Below are positions 1-7,066 of a stretch of DNA of 10,120 nt, piece after piece. Location: assembly GCA_048615375.1 (NCBI GenBank), contig JBMCLJ010000051.1:1-10120 (forward strand). The letters are read 5' to 3'. A program made the translations under genes and the position numbers. How positions within the stretch are numbered: the first letter of the stretch is position 1; each line of letters begins with the position of its first letter. The notes beneath the pieces are model-generated. The model saw nothing but the letters and a program-made list of their open reading frames with translations, was not told the DNA's origin and did no database searches. Source of the DNA: JBMCLJ01 sp048615375. Lineage in GTDB: Bacteria > Patescibacteriota > Dojkabacteria > JAOAGR01.

Positions 1-81
1 TATCACAACAAGAAGCTCCATAAGCGTAAAGCCTTTGGACACATCCGACTGGACAGATTTTAGAGGATTAGTATATTTCAT
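1..81 (-). CDS. Type IV prepilin / pseudopilin, N-terminal fragment cut by window edge
   Basis: Reading the minus strand from an ATG at 81-79 gives 27 codons open to the window edge. They contain the class III signal KGFTLMELLVVI: a lysine-glycine before the prepilin peptidase cleavage site, Phe at +1, Glu at +5, then a hydrophobic run. This motif is diagnostic of type IV pilins, pseudopilins and competence pilins, which are cleaved and methylated by a PilD-type peptidase and assemble into a filament through this helix. The leader would be 17 residues. A GTG at 42-40 would give a 4-residue leader instead, but the ATG has AGGAGA directly before it and overlaps the end of the preceding gene by 14 bases, suggesting translational coupling. 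The class (major pilin or minor pseudopilin) cannot be told from this fragment. Confidence 0.85.
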   Translation of the reverse strand, partial: MKYTNPLKSVQSDVSKGFTLMELLVVI

Positions 82-523
82 TCTCCTGTTTATAGTTGAC
101 TCTGTTGATTTCTACGGACTTCCGCGCTTCACGGATAATTCTGTCTGCTTCTTTCTTTGATTCATCATAGTATTCTTTTTCTTTTATGACAACAGTCACC
201 TCATCACTCGCGAATGGAGTCGTAAAGACAATAGAGAATCTGCCCTGAGGATCGGCATAAGGGATATCAGCACCTTTATACGCTTCGATCCGCTCCTTCT
301 CCCGATCTGCCTTAGTCTGCTTATCTTCAACATTCGAGACCCTGGTCACCTTTGTATAGTTCCTGGAAAAAATATCCAGACCCGAAACTATTCCCCAGAC
401 GGTAAATATCAGAATTACAATTGGTATGACAATGAAGGTACTTATTTTAAGAATTTTCTGACGCTTCTGATGTTGTTCTTTTGCAAATGAATACCCTTGT
501 CTATACACATCTTCCTGACGCAT
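68..523 (-). CDS. Small single-pass membrane protein of unknown function, upstream of a prepilin gene
   Basis: The 151-residue product is not recognised. A basic N-terminal segment (about residues 1-26) leads into one hydrophobic helix at about 28-50, giving an N-in, C-out membrane anchor. After a charged linker (about 66-80), residues 88-150 form a mixed domain beginning YADPQGRFSIVF, then an acidic and lysine-rich helical stretch, with no cysteines. The beginning of this domain vaguely resembles PsbP-like or other small surface domains, but too weakly to name. The gene overlaps the start of the prepilin gene by 14 bases, so the two are probably co-transcribed and this protein may be an accessory pilus or pseudopilus component; that is inference from position. 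No Shine-Dalgarno precedes the ATG. A good -35/-10 pair ends 5 bases before it, so the message may be leaderless. Confidence 0.8.
   Translation of the reverse strand: MRQEDVYRQGYSFAKEQHQKRQKILKISTFIVIPIVILIFTVWGIVSGLDIFSRNYTKVTRVSNVEDKQTKADREKERIEAYKGADIPYADPQGRFSIVFTTPFASDEVTVVIKEKEYYDESKKEADRIIREARKSVEINRVNYKQENEIY
82..87 (-). promoter_or_regulatory. Possible ribosome binding site of the prepilin gene
   Basis: Minus-strand AGGAGA lies immediately before the ATG at 81-79. It is the best Shine-Dalgarno match before any gene here, but the core AGGAG is only one base from the start codon, closer than usual. It favours the ATG over the downstream GTG only weakly. Confidence 0.35.
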
Positions 524-528
524 AGAAA

Positions 529-557
529 AGCATAATGTATAAACCAGGAATTGGCAA
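529..557 (-). promoter_or_regulatory. Putative sigma-70 promoter for the 68-523 membrane protein gene
   Basis: On the minus strand, TTGCCA (557-552; one mismatch from the -35 consensus) is followed after exactly 17 bases by TATGCT (534-529; four of six -10 bases). The -10 element ends five bases before the ATG at 523-521, so transcription would begin at or next to the start codon and the mRNA would be leaderless or nearly so. This fits the lack of a Shine-Dalgarno. Confidence 0.5.
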
Positions 558-605
558 TGGATAGAAACGATGCATAAACACGCTTTCTTAATGGAACTTT
601 GGATA

Positions 606-639
606 GCACACGCGTTCGTGCAGAGACTCGCGTGAGTGC
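606..639. repeat. Imperfect GC-rich inverted repeat
   Basis: CACGCG (609-614) pairs with CGCGTG (629-634), and GCA (606-608) can pair with TGC (637-639) across two unpaired bases on one side, leaving a 14-base loop. It stands out in an otherwise AT-richer gap. It is not followed by a T-run, so it is not an obvious terminator; function unknown. Confidence 0.35.
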
Positions 640-914
640 AATAGAACGAATAATGTTACGCTTATTGATATAATTCCAGCCACGCGAAATATACCTGTTC
701 ACCAAATATTGTATATGGTACACATGAGCCTGCATAAAATGCTATTGGAACAAAATGACTACACCGGACGACGAATATCACTTCCACAAGGATATTTCCG
801 GCGTTGTTTACAATGCCCCGAAGTTAAATGGATACATTAAAGGTACAATCTGTACACAAATTTTAACACACTGACCGGATACGTATCATTTTATGCAACA
901 TATCTCAGAAGAGA

Positions 915-935
915 GCTGCCTCATACTCAGGCAGC
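915..935 (-). terminator. Hairpin downstream of alr, possible transcription terminator
   Basis: GCTGCCT (915-921) and AGGCAGC (929-935) form a perfect 7-bp GC-rich stem with a 7-base loop. On the minus strand the stem is followed by TCTCTTCTG, a pyrimidine-rich but broken U-tract. It lies about 65 bases past the alr stop, so it could end alr transcription. The imperfect U-tract limits confidence. Confidence 0.5.
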
Positions 936-998
936 AATTGCATCGAACCCTTCAATGATACACGATCAGTACCAAGTTAGAATGTTTTAAAGTTTTTG

Positions 999-2189
999 TC
1001 AAACTATTTTTCGCCGGATATTTTCGTTCAGCCGGGTAATCATTAGATAACTAAACAGATCATGGTCACGTGAAAGGGTTTGTATTGAATTTTTATCCTG
1101 CTTGTCACGGCTTATTACTACAATATTGTCACCATAACCAGCTGATGAACCAGTGAGGTCAATCATCATATGATTCATGCAGACGCGCCCGATAACAGGA
1201 AGATAGGTATCCTGGTATTTCACAACCCCCTGGTTACTTAAACTCCTAGCTATTCCCTCATAGTACCCGAGTGCGAGAACGCCAATCCTGGTTGGTCCTG
1301 TAGCGGTAAATGTACAGTTATAACTTACTTTTTCACCTGACTGCAGGGTAATCACCTTTGTGACCTTCGCGTGCAGTGCCAGGACTGGCTGTAAATGATC
1401 CAGCTCTGTATATTTCGCGTCAGATGGCACAAGCGGGTTAATCCCGTACAACCCGATCCCCAGGCGAATAGCATTAGCGAAACGGGAAGTAGTCTTTGTG
1501 CTCCCGGCAGTCTGTGCAAGATGCATGTACCGTGGAGACACCCCCGCTGCTACCACCTTTGCCAGACAATTATCGAATAATTTTTGCTGAAATTCAGTAT
1601 ACTCATTTGTTTCACCATCAGCATCAGCGAGATGAGACATGACCCCCTCCAGTCGTAGGTCCGGGAACGAATTAATAAGACGAAGATACTCATCTAATTC
1701 TTCCGGCTGTATCCCGTAACGATTCATACCTGTATTAATTTCCAGGTGTATAGCAATCTCACGTCCAACACTGCCAAAAGCTTTAATCACTTCCTTGTCA
1801 TGCACAACAAACGCGAAACCTTCTGTGTGTATATGAGGTACGTTTGCCGGAAGAATATGCCCCATTACCAGCACACGCTGCCGGGAAACCGAGCGGATCT
1901 GTAACGCTTCATAATACCCGTCAACACATACATACGGGAAATTAAAATCTTCAAGTGCCTGCACAATCTCCAGCAATCCATGACCGTACGCGTTTGACTT
2001 CAATACCGGAAATAACTCACTCCCGTTATGGAGTTTCTTCATGCGCTTACAATTGTGAACCAGTGCATCGCGCGATAACTCAATATGGTTAAGCGTGGTG
2101 TATGGTTTCTCGAATGCTTTACATGCTTTTTCTAGTTTTGAGCGTACCTGGAGCATTGCTATGTCGTGTAGTAATTGACAACACCTCAT
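999..2189 (-). CDS. alr: Alanine racemase (PLP-dependent, fold type III)
   Basis: Interconverts L- and D-alanine in the cytoplasm, supplying D-Ala for peptidoglycan. The PLP lysine is K64 in PVLKSNAYGHG, the signature of the family's N-terminal TIM barrel. HLEINTGMNRYGI (148-160), MSHLADAD (184-191) and the RLGIGLYGINP segment (242-252) are also typical. The C-terminal beta domain shows VSY with probable catalytic Y290, LGYYEGIAR (307-315), GRVCMNHMMIDL (334-345) and a final TRLNENIRRKIV. Several positions depart from the usual consensus: SYN for SYG, GYYEG for GYADG and CMN for CMD. At 396 residues it is slightly longer than the usual 360-380, because about 25 residues precede the normal N-terminus; M12 is an alternative start and neither has a Shine-Dalgarno. 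It stops at TGA, with an in-frame TAA four codons on. It is divergent from a TrmB-type regulator. Confidence 0.95.
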   Translation of the reverse strand: MRCCQLLHDIAMLQVRSKLEKACKAFEKPYTTLNHIELSRDALVHNCKRMKKLHNGSELFPVLKSNAYGHGLLEIVQALEDFNFPYVCVDGYYEALQIRSVSRQRVLVMGHILPANVPHIHTEGFAFVVHDKEVIKAFGSVGREIAIHLEINTGMNRYGIQPEELDEYLRLINSFPDLRLEGVMSHLADADGETNEYTEFQQKLFDNCLAKVVAAGVSPRYMHLAQTAGSTKTTSRFANAIRLGIGLYGINPLVPSDAKYTELDHLQPVLALHAKVTKVITLQSGEKVSYNCTFTATGPTRIGVLALGYYEGIARSLSNQGVVKYQDTYLPVIGRVCMNHMMIDLTGSSAGYGDNIVVISRDKQDKNSIQTLSRDHDLFSYLMITRLNENIRRKIV

Positions 2190-2220
2190 ACATTTTCATA
2201 TAATTCCAAGTGAAATGAGG
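2184..2220. repeat. Inverted repeat over the alr start codon, possible operator or mRNA hairpin
   Basis: CCTCAT (2184-2189) is the exact reverse complement of ATGAGG (2215-2220). Inside these, TTTCA (2194-2198) pairs with TGAAA (2211-2215). The right arm is a continuous ten bases, TGAAATGAGG; the left arm has the same complement interrupted by five bases. In alr mRNA, CCUCAU lies just upstream and would pair with the AUGAGG containing the start codon. It could be a binding site for the divergent TrmB-type regulator, a translation-controlling hairpin, or chance. Confidence 0.35.
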
Positions 2221-2221
2221 C

Positions 2222-2250
2222 TTTATCCAATTCAGTGTAGTATATTTCAA
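2222..2250 (-). promoter_or_regulatory. Possible promoter of alr
   Basis: On the minus strand TTGAAA (2250-2245; one mismatch from consensus) is followed after 17 bases by GATAAA (2227-2222; four of six). Transcription would start near 2215, giving a leader of roughly 26 bases. The -10 match is weak and the region is AT-rich, so chance matches are likely. Confidence 0.3.
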
Positions 2251-2261
2251 CGACATTATCC

Positions 2262-3050
2262 ATGCAAGCGCACGATGAAGTGAAATTTATAAATATTCTT
2301 GAAAGCATTGGCCTTACCGATGGCGAAAAGATTTTTTTTATGTATTTGGTTTCCCATGGATCCGGCAAAGTGTCACAAATTTCAAGCGAAACCGGTCTTA
2401 ACAGAACAAACTCATATCATATTGTGAATGCTCTCCTTGAAAAAGGTCTTATCCGTGAGGAAAACCGTGTAAGTGGCAAGGTGCTTTTTCCTTGTACACT
2501 TCAGGAACTCCAGAAAAAAATCGAAGAAAAGCAACATGCTATTCAGGCACAAAAACGCTCACTGCAGGAACTTGAAGCATATTTTCCGGCTCCGCAGGCA
2601 GGAGAATCTACTGAACCAAAGATAAGAAAGTTTACTGGAATCACCGGCGTACGACAAATGATGAAAGATATATTCGCTGGTGCCGGTCAGACAGGTCAGC
2701 TCTGTCTCTACACCAATCAAAAATCTGAAAGGAGGTACTTCTCAGCTGCAGCACATAAGGATTTTGTACATCAGCGGGTAGGGAAGGGAATACATATCCG
2801 CGTACTGGCGGTTGATAATCCTGAAGGGCGAAAACTCCTGGAACATAAGGAAAAGCTTCTGAGACAAGTGCGTTTTCTGCCTCCTGATTTTCAGTTCAAA
2901 GCAGAAATGTACCTCTACCCGAGTAAAATCTGCATGCTCGACCTCCAGGAAGATATTATTGCACTGGTTATTGAAAGCAAGGAGCTGTATGTGATACACC
3001 AGTATATGTTTGAAACCCTCTGGCAAAACCAGCAACCTGGTCAGGAGTAA
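2262..3050 (+). CDS. TrmB-family transcriptional regulator with PLD-like C-terminal domain
   Basis: The 262-residue product is a probable DNA-binding regulator. Residues about 20-75 form a winged helix-turn-helix with the TrmB pattern: FMYLVSHGSGKVSQISSETG, then a recognition helix with LNRTNSYHIVNALLEKGLI and a beta wing. A helical, probably coiled-coil dimerisation segment follows at about 80-107. Residues about 122-257 match the phospholipase-D-like sensory domain found C-terminal in TrmB proteins: a KFTGITGVRQMMKDI opening, a KGIHIRVLAVDN strand, a ring of hydrophobic strands around YLYPSKICML, and a closing FETLWQNQ. No HKD catalytic motif is visible, so an enzymatic role is unlikely. 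TrmB proteins were first described as sugar-responsive regulators, but the ligand here is unknown. It diverges from alr across 72 bases and may regulate it or itself. No Shine-Dalgarno precedes the ATG. Confidence 0.85.
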   Translation: MQAHDEVKFINILESIGLTDGEKIFFMYLVSHGSGKVSQISSETGLNRTNSYHIVNALLEKGLIREENRVSGKVLFPCTLQELQKKIEEKQHAIQAQKRSLQELEAYFPAPQAGESTEPKIRKFTGITGVRQMMKDIFAGAGQTGQLCLYTNQKSERRYFSAAAHKDFVHQRVGKGIHIRVLAVDNPEGRKLLEHKEKLLRQVRFLPPDFQFKAEMYLYPSKICMLDLQEDIIALVIESKELYVIHQYMFETLWQNQQPGQE

Positions 3051-3124
3051 ACAGATAATACGTTTATTTCCATTCTACACCGCAGGTAATGTTGTCAAAA
3101 GCATCCTGGCACCTGGCAGGAAAC

Positions 3125-3139
3125 ACGATTTATTATCGT
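3125..3139 (-). terminator. Weak hairpin between convergent genes
   Basis: ACGAT (3125-3129) and ATCGT (3135-3139) form a 5-bp stem with a 5-base loop in the 111-base gap between the convergent TrmB-type and transglutaminase genes. It lies 23 bases past the transglutaminase stop and on the minus strand is followed by GTTTCC. The stem is short and AT-rich, so termination here is only a suggestion. Confidence 0.2.
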
Positions 3140-3161
3140 TCGACCTGTACATAGTTTATAT

Positions 3162-5567
3162 TCAGCCATTTAGCACTTTCTGGACTTCATATTGTACTCT
3201 CTTGATATCCTGTTTTGTGTAGGAGCCACCATAAAGCACCGTATCCATTGCTCGAAATGCAGGTTGAAATGTACTGGTTGCAACTCCCTGAGCTTGTAAG
3301 GTTTGTAGAAATTCATAGGGAGCGGATCGCAATAATGTAACGGGAAGATCATGTGTTGTAATCAAGTACTTCCTGAGCTTGCGATCCCATTTTTTCACAG
3401 CCAGTATATCTTTACGTCGACGCGTAGCCTTACCGGCTGATAAACGCGTATATACAAAGTATCCCCCGAAAAGTACAATAATCACCCCCAGGATGGAGAG
3501 AAACAGGATAACAAGAATCTGCAGTTGCCTTTCTGCACGTGCCTTATTCTCTTCCTGTCGCTCCCGAATACTCTCATCTGCCTCAGCCTGCTGTGCAAGT
3601 TCTATCTCACGTTCCAGAGCCTCCTCACCTTCAAGCAGGGAATCCATTTCCGAAGAAAAAGATATCTCCTGTGGTTTCTCTGTCTCCAGACCTGGTATTT
3701 CAGACTCATCTCCCAGAAACAGATCATCAAAGCCAACCCCTGCTTCTAACGGACTCATTACACTCGCGATGTCTTCCGGAGAAAACTTTTGCTCCCCGGG
3801 ATTCCCGCCGGTAAACGCGGAAGGATCAGTATCATCTGATAAATTCGGCGAAGTAGGATCGAATGTTACCCATCCGTAGTCCGGGATTAAGACCTCTACC
3901 CACGCGTGCGCGTCCCGGTTTAACATAACATATCCATCTAATGTTTCATTAAACGTATCTGAATAAAATCCACCAACCAGTCGGGCAGTAACTCCCAGGT
4001 TTTCAAGCATTACCACCATAGAAGTAGCAAAATGTGTACAATAACCCTCCTGAGAATCAAATAAAAAATCATCAATTGGGAATTTCTGATCCTGGATGTC
4101 TGGCGTCAAGCTGTATAGGTAGTTTTGTTTCAGATATGTCTCAATTTGCTTTGCTTTTTCGTATTCACTTGAAGCACCTGACGTGACATTCAGTGCCAGA
4201 TCCATAATCTTTTGCGAACTAGTGGATAAGGGATATTGAAAACTTACATAGTCCAGATGAGACGAGATACTGGCGGTTACCGGGTTACTATACTTGCCCT
4301 GGTAAAAAAGTTGCTCATCAAACCGGGAATACTCATACTCTATGAATTGTACTTGTTTTGCAGGCTGATTTTCGTCTTTTTGCCTCGAAGCGCGCATTAA
4401 CCCGATTACATAGTTATAAATCCCGGCATCCCCGGAGTCAATGATCTTTTCTGCTGTCGGGACGATTCCATTATTTCCTGAAGGATAGACAATTTTCACA
4501 TCGTTGATTTTACCGGAGTATGCTTCCATTGTACCTCCGGAGGCAGGATTATACCGGAGCGTTGAGTAGTCGGTAAAATGATTATACTTCGAATAGTACC
4601 AGTTTTCAGTTTCGATATCATGGACTATCAACTCGTCATTGAGACTCGTGACCTGATACACGTTGGTTTTTAGATACAGTGGACGATCTGCCTGGTAGTA
4701 ACCGGCTATCTCCAGATCAGGAAGGTATTTTCTATCCTGATACATCACTCCTTTTCTACTATACTCCGCCAACTCCTCAATTCGTCGCTCTTCCTCACGT
4801 TTTTCTTCCGCGAGCTGCAATTCCTGTATCGAGGTAATCTCAGTCTCAAGTTCTTTAAATTTGTCAGCAGCAAGAACAGCGAGGAAAAGTGAAACTCCAA
4901 CCAGACTCACCGCGAAAAGCGCAACGCCAACATGCAATGTCTTCAACAATTCACGTTTTACTATCTGATGTTTAACCAGGAAATACACACTCCCGCACAA
5001 CATTGCCACAATGAGTACAACCGCGTAATACGTCAGTAAATCGGGATCTTTGTATTGATAAAACCGATACGCCCCCGCAGCGATAAGCATACAGGCGATA
5101 ACGGGAATGATCGAATGACTTTTACCTACTATATAATATGTCACTCCACCAACAGCAGCACCTGCCAGAAAACCTTGAATCATAACTGTCAGACTTTCCC
5201 CAATCTGGAACGAAGGCAGTGGGCTACCAATGCCCAGATTACCAATAAGCACAATCGGATACCATAGAAATATTGCTGCTATCGTCACAAGTGCGGAAAT
5301 TGTCAGTATCAGTGAAAGAATTCTAACTTTTGGTTTAAAAATGAATCTGTAGAGCACAAAAACAGCGAAACACGCACCAGGGACAAAAGCCACGACCGCG
5401 CGAATATCATACGTTGTATCAACGAGAAATGTTGAACGATAAAACAAATCAACAACGTACATAACTGCAGTAAAAATCAGTGTCATACCCAGAGACATAA
5501 GAATATTCTTATCTCTTCGATGGAGTGCCAGTAGTATATGTTTTCCCTTGTGGTACATGTTTGGCAT
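3162..5567 (-). CDS. TgpA-like multi-pass membrane transglutaminase-like protein
   Basis: The 801-residue protein has about seven hydrophobic segments at the N-terminus (roughly 22-41, 56-76, 82-103, 127-147, 152-168, 180-199, 213-233). A very charged coiled coil (about 236-268) follows, then a long extracytoplasmic region with a transglutaminase-core domain. The papain-like triad is visible: C510 in GYCTHFATS, H554 in RDAHAWVEV and D570 in TFDPTSP. A second acidic, Glu-rich helical stretch (about 641-680) leads to one more membrane helix (682-705) and a cytoplasmic tail (710-801) resembling the DUF4129 tail of TgpA proteins. Family members either cross-link or cleave peptide bonds; the substrate here is unknown. 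The length exceeds the usual 650-750, mainly through the two charged segments. The ATG lies 6 bases past the DUF58 stop, indicating one transcript. It stops at TGA, with an in-frame TAA two codons later. Confidence 0.9.
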   Translation of the reverse strand: MPNMYHKGKHILLALHRRDKNILMSLGMTLIFTAVMYVVDLFYRSTFLVDTTYDIRAVVAFVPGACFAVFVLYRFIFKPKVRILSLILTISALVTIAAIFLWYPIVLIGNLGIGSPLPSFQIGESLTVMIQGFLAGAAVGGVTYYIVGKSHSIIPVIACMLIAAGAYRFYQYKDPDLLTYYAVVLIVAMLCGSVYFLVKHQIVKRELLKTLHVGVALFAVSLVGVSLFLAVLAADKFKELETEITSIQELQLAEEKREEERRIEELAEYSRKGVMYQDRKYLPDLEIAGYYQADRPLYLKTNVYQVTSLNDELIVHDIETENWYYSKYNHFTDYSTLRYNPASGGTMEAYSGKINDVKIVYPSGNNGIVPTAEKIIDSGDAGIYNYVIGLMRASRQKDENQPAKQVQFIEYEYSRFDEQLFYQGKYSNPVTASISSHLDYVSFQYPLSTSSQKIMDLALNVTSGASSEYEKAKQIETYLKQNYLYSLTPDIQDQKFPIDDFLFDSQEGYCTHFATSMVVMLENLGVTARLVGGFYSDTFNETLDGYVMLNRDAHAWVEVLIPDYGWVTFDPTSPNLSDDTDPSAFTGGNPGEQKFSPEDIASVMSPLEAGVGFDDLFLGDESEIPGLETEKPQEISFSSEMDSLLEGEEALEREIELAQQAEADESIRERQEENKARAERQLQILVILFLSILGVIIVLFGGYFVYTRLSAGKATRRRKDILAVKKWDRKLRKYLITTHDLPVTLLRSAPYEFLQTLQAQGVATSTFQPAFRAMDTVLYGGSYTKQDIKRVQYEVQKVLNG

Positions 5568-5573
5568 AGAGTG

Positions 5574-7010
5574 CTAGTTTTCGGTGAATTGCATATATTT
5601 CATGCCGGCATACTTTTTCTCGTTTTCCTCAAGCAGCTTACGTAATCTAACAAGACTACGAAACTTCTTTATTCCAGACATAAACCCGAATTTACCGAGT
5701 TCTTCTGACAGACTTATCCCGTGCTCATTTATTTTCTCATGAAAGAGGAATGTTTTAAATACTTTATTCTTTGGAGTAAACATATCATCCTTCATGCTGT
5801 ATATGTATACCTCTTGTACATGGTGTACAGGTATAGTATCACTTGATAACGATAACGTGACAGGATTTTTATGTATTTCCTGGTGGAAGTAGGTCTGGAA
5901 TGGTGTCTGATCCTGAAAATATGCGTGAGAAATAAGCGTTGAATACATTTTACTCGGATCATATGCGTCAAAGCGCTCAAGTGTAATCGGTTTACTACTG
6001 TTTATATGTACATGAATGCGCTTGCCACTGTGCCTGGCAGTCTCAACAATATAGGCACATGCCACATCGAGGAACTTCCCGATAGGCTTCATCTGGTCGG
6101 TTGTATTCAGAAAAGGAGTGTATAAGTTTAAAATAATGTGCACATCACTATCATCTACGGACTCATCTTCCGGCATTCGTACGATCAGCCGTTGTTGCTT
6201 CGCGGTGTTTTTCCAGTGAATACGCCGAACATCATCACCACGATGATACTCACGGGTTGCAAATATGTTTTCTGTTGGATGCGTGGAAATAATTGTTTGA
6301 GCTGAATCTTTCTTTGCCAGTGAATTCTTATCATTTTTGACACCACGTCTTAAATCTTTATGTACACGCAGAGGGTGGAAATGATCACCATTGAGTACTG
6401 AACAGGCTTTAAATAGTGTAATAGGCTCCTGGAAGAAAAACAGGATACGGGTTATGGAATATTCACCGGTATCCAGTCCGGAAACATCAAAAACTATGCG
6501 GTTATGTGAAAATACGCCACGCGGTCTGTTTTTGAACGTAACCGGGTGCCCACCAGAAGAAGTATTACACAGTACTATCTCCGCGACAAGAAAAAATCCG
6601 GATTTTTTTAACTCTACCGGCATCTGGAAAACTACCTTACTGCCATGTTGTCTCAGTTCATATTGCTTCTCTCGCAGCATATGCATAAACACAAACCGTA
6701 GCGAAAGGACATACATTGTTCCAATAAGTACATATAACCCGCCAAAAATAAGCATCACCCATAAAAAAAAGTTAAAAGTAGTCACAAGTGACGCATCAAT
6801 AATAGTAACTCCGGCTTCGCCTTCCTGCAAAATTTTCCACAAAGTAATGACTCTGTTCGCTTCCTGATAGCCATAAAACCCCAGCAGTACAAGGACTATA
6901 CCACCAAGCCAGGAATAAAGCCGGAAGAATGTAAGAAATGATAACAACCTGCCTGTAACACGACGGCTATACGATTTATGTGTTGGATTGTGTTGAGTAT
7001 TGGTTGGCAT
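5574..7010 (-). CDS. DUF58 family protein, membrane-anchored partner of MoxR
   Basis: The 478-residue protein has two hydrophobic segments near the N-terminus (about 32-48 and 80-103) and a beta-rich middle of the CARDB/immunoglobulin-like kind common in this family (about 115-205). The DUF58 signature, REYHRGDDVRRIHWKNTA, is at 253-270 and continues into RLIVRMPEDE. Downstream is an alpha/beta region like a von Willebrand factor A fold (about 288-400), starting DVHIILNLY, without a clear complete MIDAS motif. The C-terminal 80 residues are charged and helical. DUF58 proteins are encoded beside MoxR ATPases and are thought to be their clients or partners; the molecular role is not established. 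It lies 56 bases after the MoxR gene and 6 before the transglutaminase gene. A purine run AAAGGAAAG upstream is 13 bases or so from the ATG, too far for a good ribosome binding site. It stops at TAG. Confidence 0.9.
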   Translation of the reverse strand: MPTNTQHNPTHKSYSRRVTGRLLSFLTFFRLYSWLGGIVLVLLGFYGYQEANRVITLWKILQEGEAGVTIIDASLVTTFNFFLWVMLIFGGLYVLIGTMYVLSLRFVFMHMLREKQYELRQHGSKVVFQMPVELKKSGFFLVAEIVLCNTSSGGHPVTFKNRPRGVFSHNRIVFDVSGLDTGEYSITRILFFFQEPITLFKACSVLNGDHFHPLRVHKDLRRGVKNDKNSLAKKDSAQTIISTHPTENIFATREYHRGDDVRRIHWKNTAKQQRLIVRMPEDESVDDSDVHIILNLYTPFLNTTDQMKPIGKFLDVACAYIVETARHSGKRIHVHINSSKPITLERFDAYDPSKMYSTLISHAYFQDQTPFQTYFHQEIHKNPVTLSLSSDTIPVHHVQEVYIYSMKDDMFTPKNKVFKTFLFHEKINEHGISLSEELGKFGFMSGIKKFRSLVRLRKLLEENEKKYAGMKYMQFTEN

Positions 7011-7066
7011 GTATAGTCTGCTTTCCTTTGAGCTTGTCTAGAGAAGATAGTAATAAGCAACTGTAC

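Larger units (their letters stand above)
524..998. other. 475-base region without a convincing gene
   Basis: The region between the small membrane protein gene and alr holds the promoter at 529-557, an imperfect GC-rich inverted repeat at 606-639 and a hairpin at 915-935. A minus-strand open frame of 97 codons (735-442) overlaps the membrane protein gene and its promoter and encodes a very basic, Arg-rich sequence without recognisable features, so I do not accept it. A plus-strand frame of 39 codons (755-874, ATG to TGA) has sensible-looking codons and a weak GGA upstream, but is too short to support on its own. I found no tRNA cloverleaf. Confidence 0.6.

Noticed and set aside
442..735. Minus-strand 97-codon open frame
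   Set aside because: It overlaps the end of a better-supported gene and that gene's promoter, encodes an Arg/Ile-rich sequence without domain features, and has no ribosome binding site.
936..965. GGGTTCGATGC on the minus strand, resembling a tRNA T-loop
   Set aside because: The flanking bases do not form a T-stem and no acceptor, D- or anticodon arm could be found around it.
2186..2368. Minus-strand 60-codon frame ending over the alr start
   Set aside because: It is antisense to the helix-turn-helix region of the TrmB-type gene and has no support of its own.
3107..3121. CCTGGCA followed directly by CCTGGCA
   Set aside because: A two-copy 7-base tandem repeat is too short to mean anything and does not form a hairpin.
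3010..3222. Plus-strand 70-codon frame overlapping the end of the TrmB-type gene and the end of the transglutaminase gene
   Set aside because: It overlaps two well-supported genes in other frames and its product has no recognisable feature.
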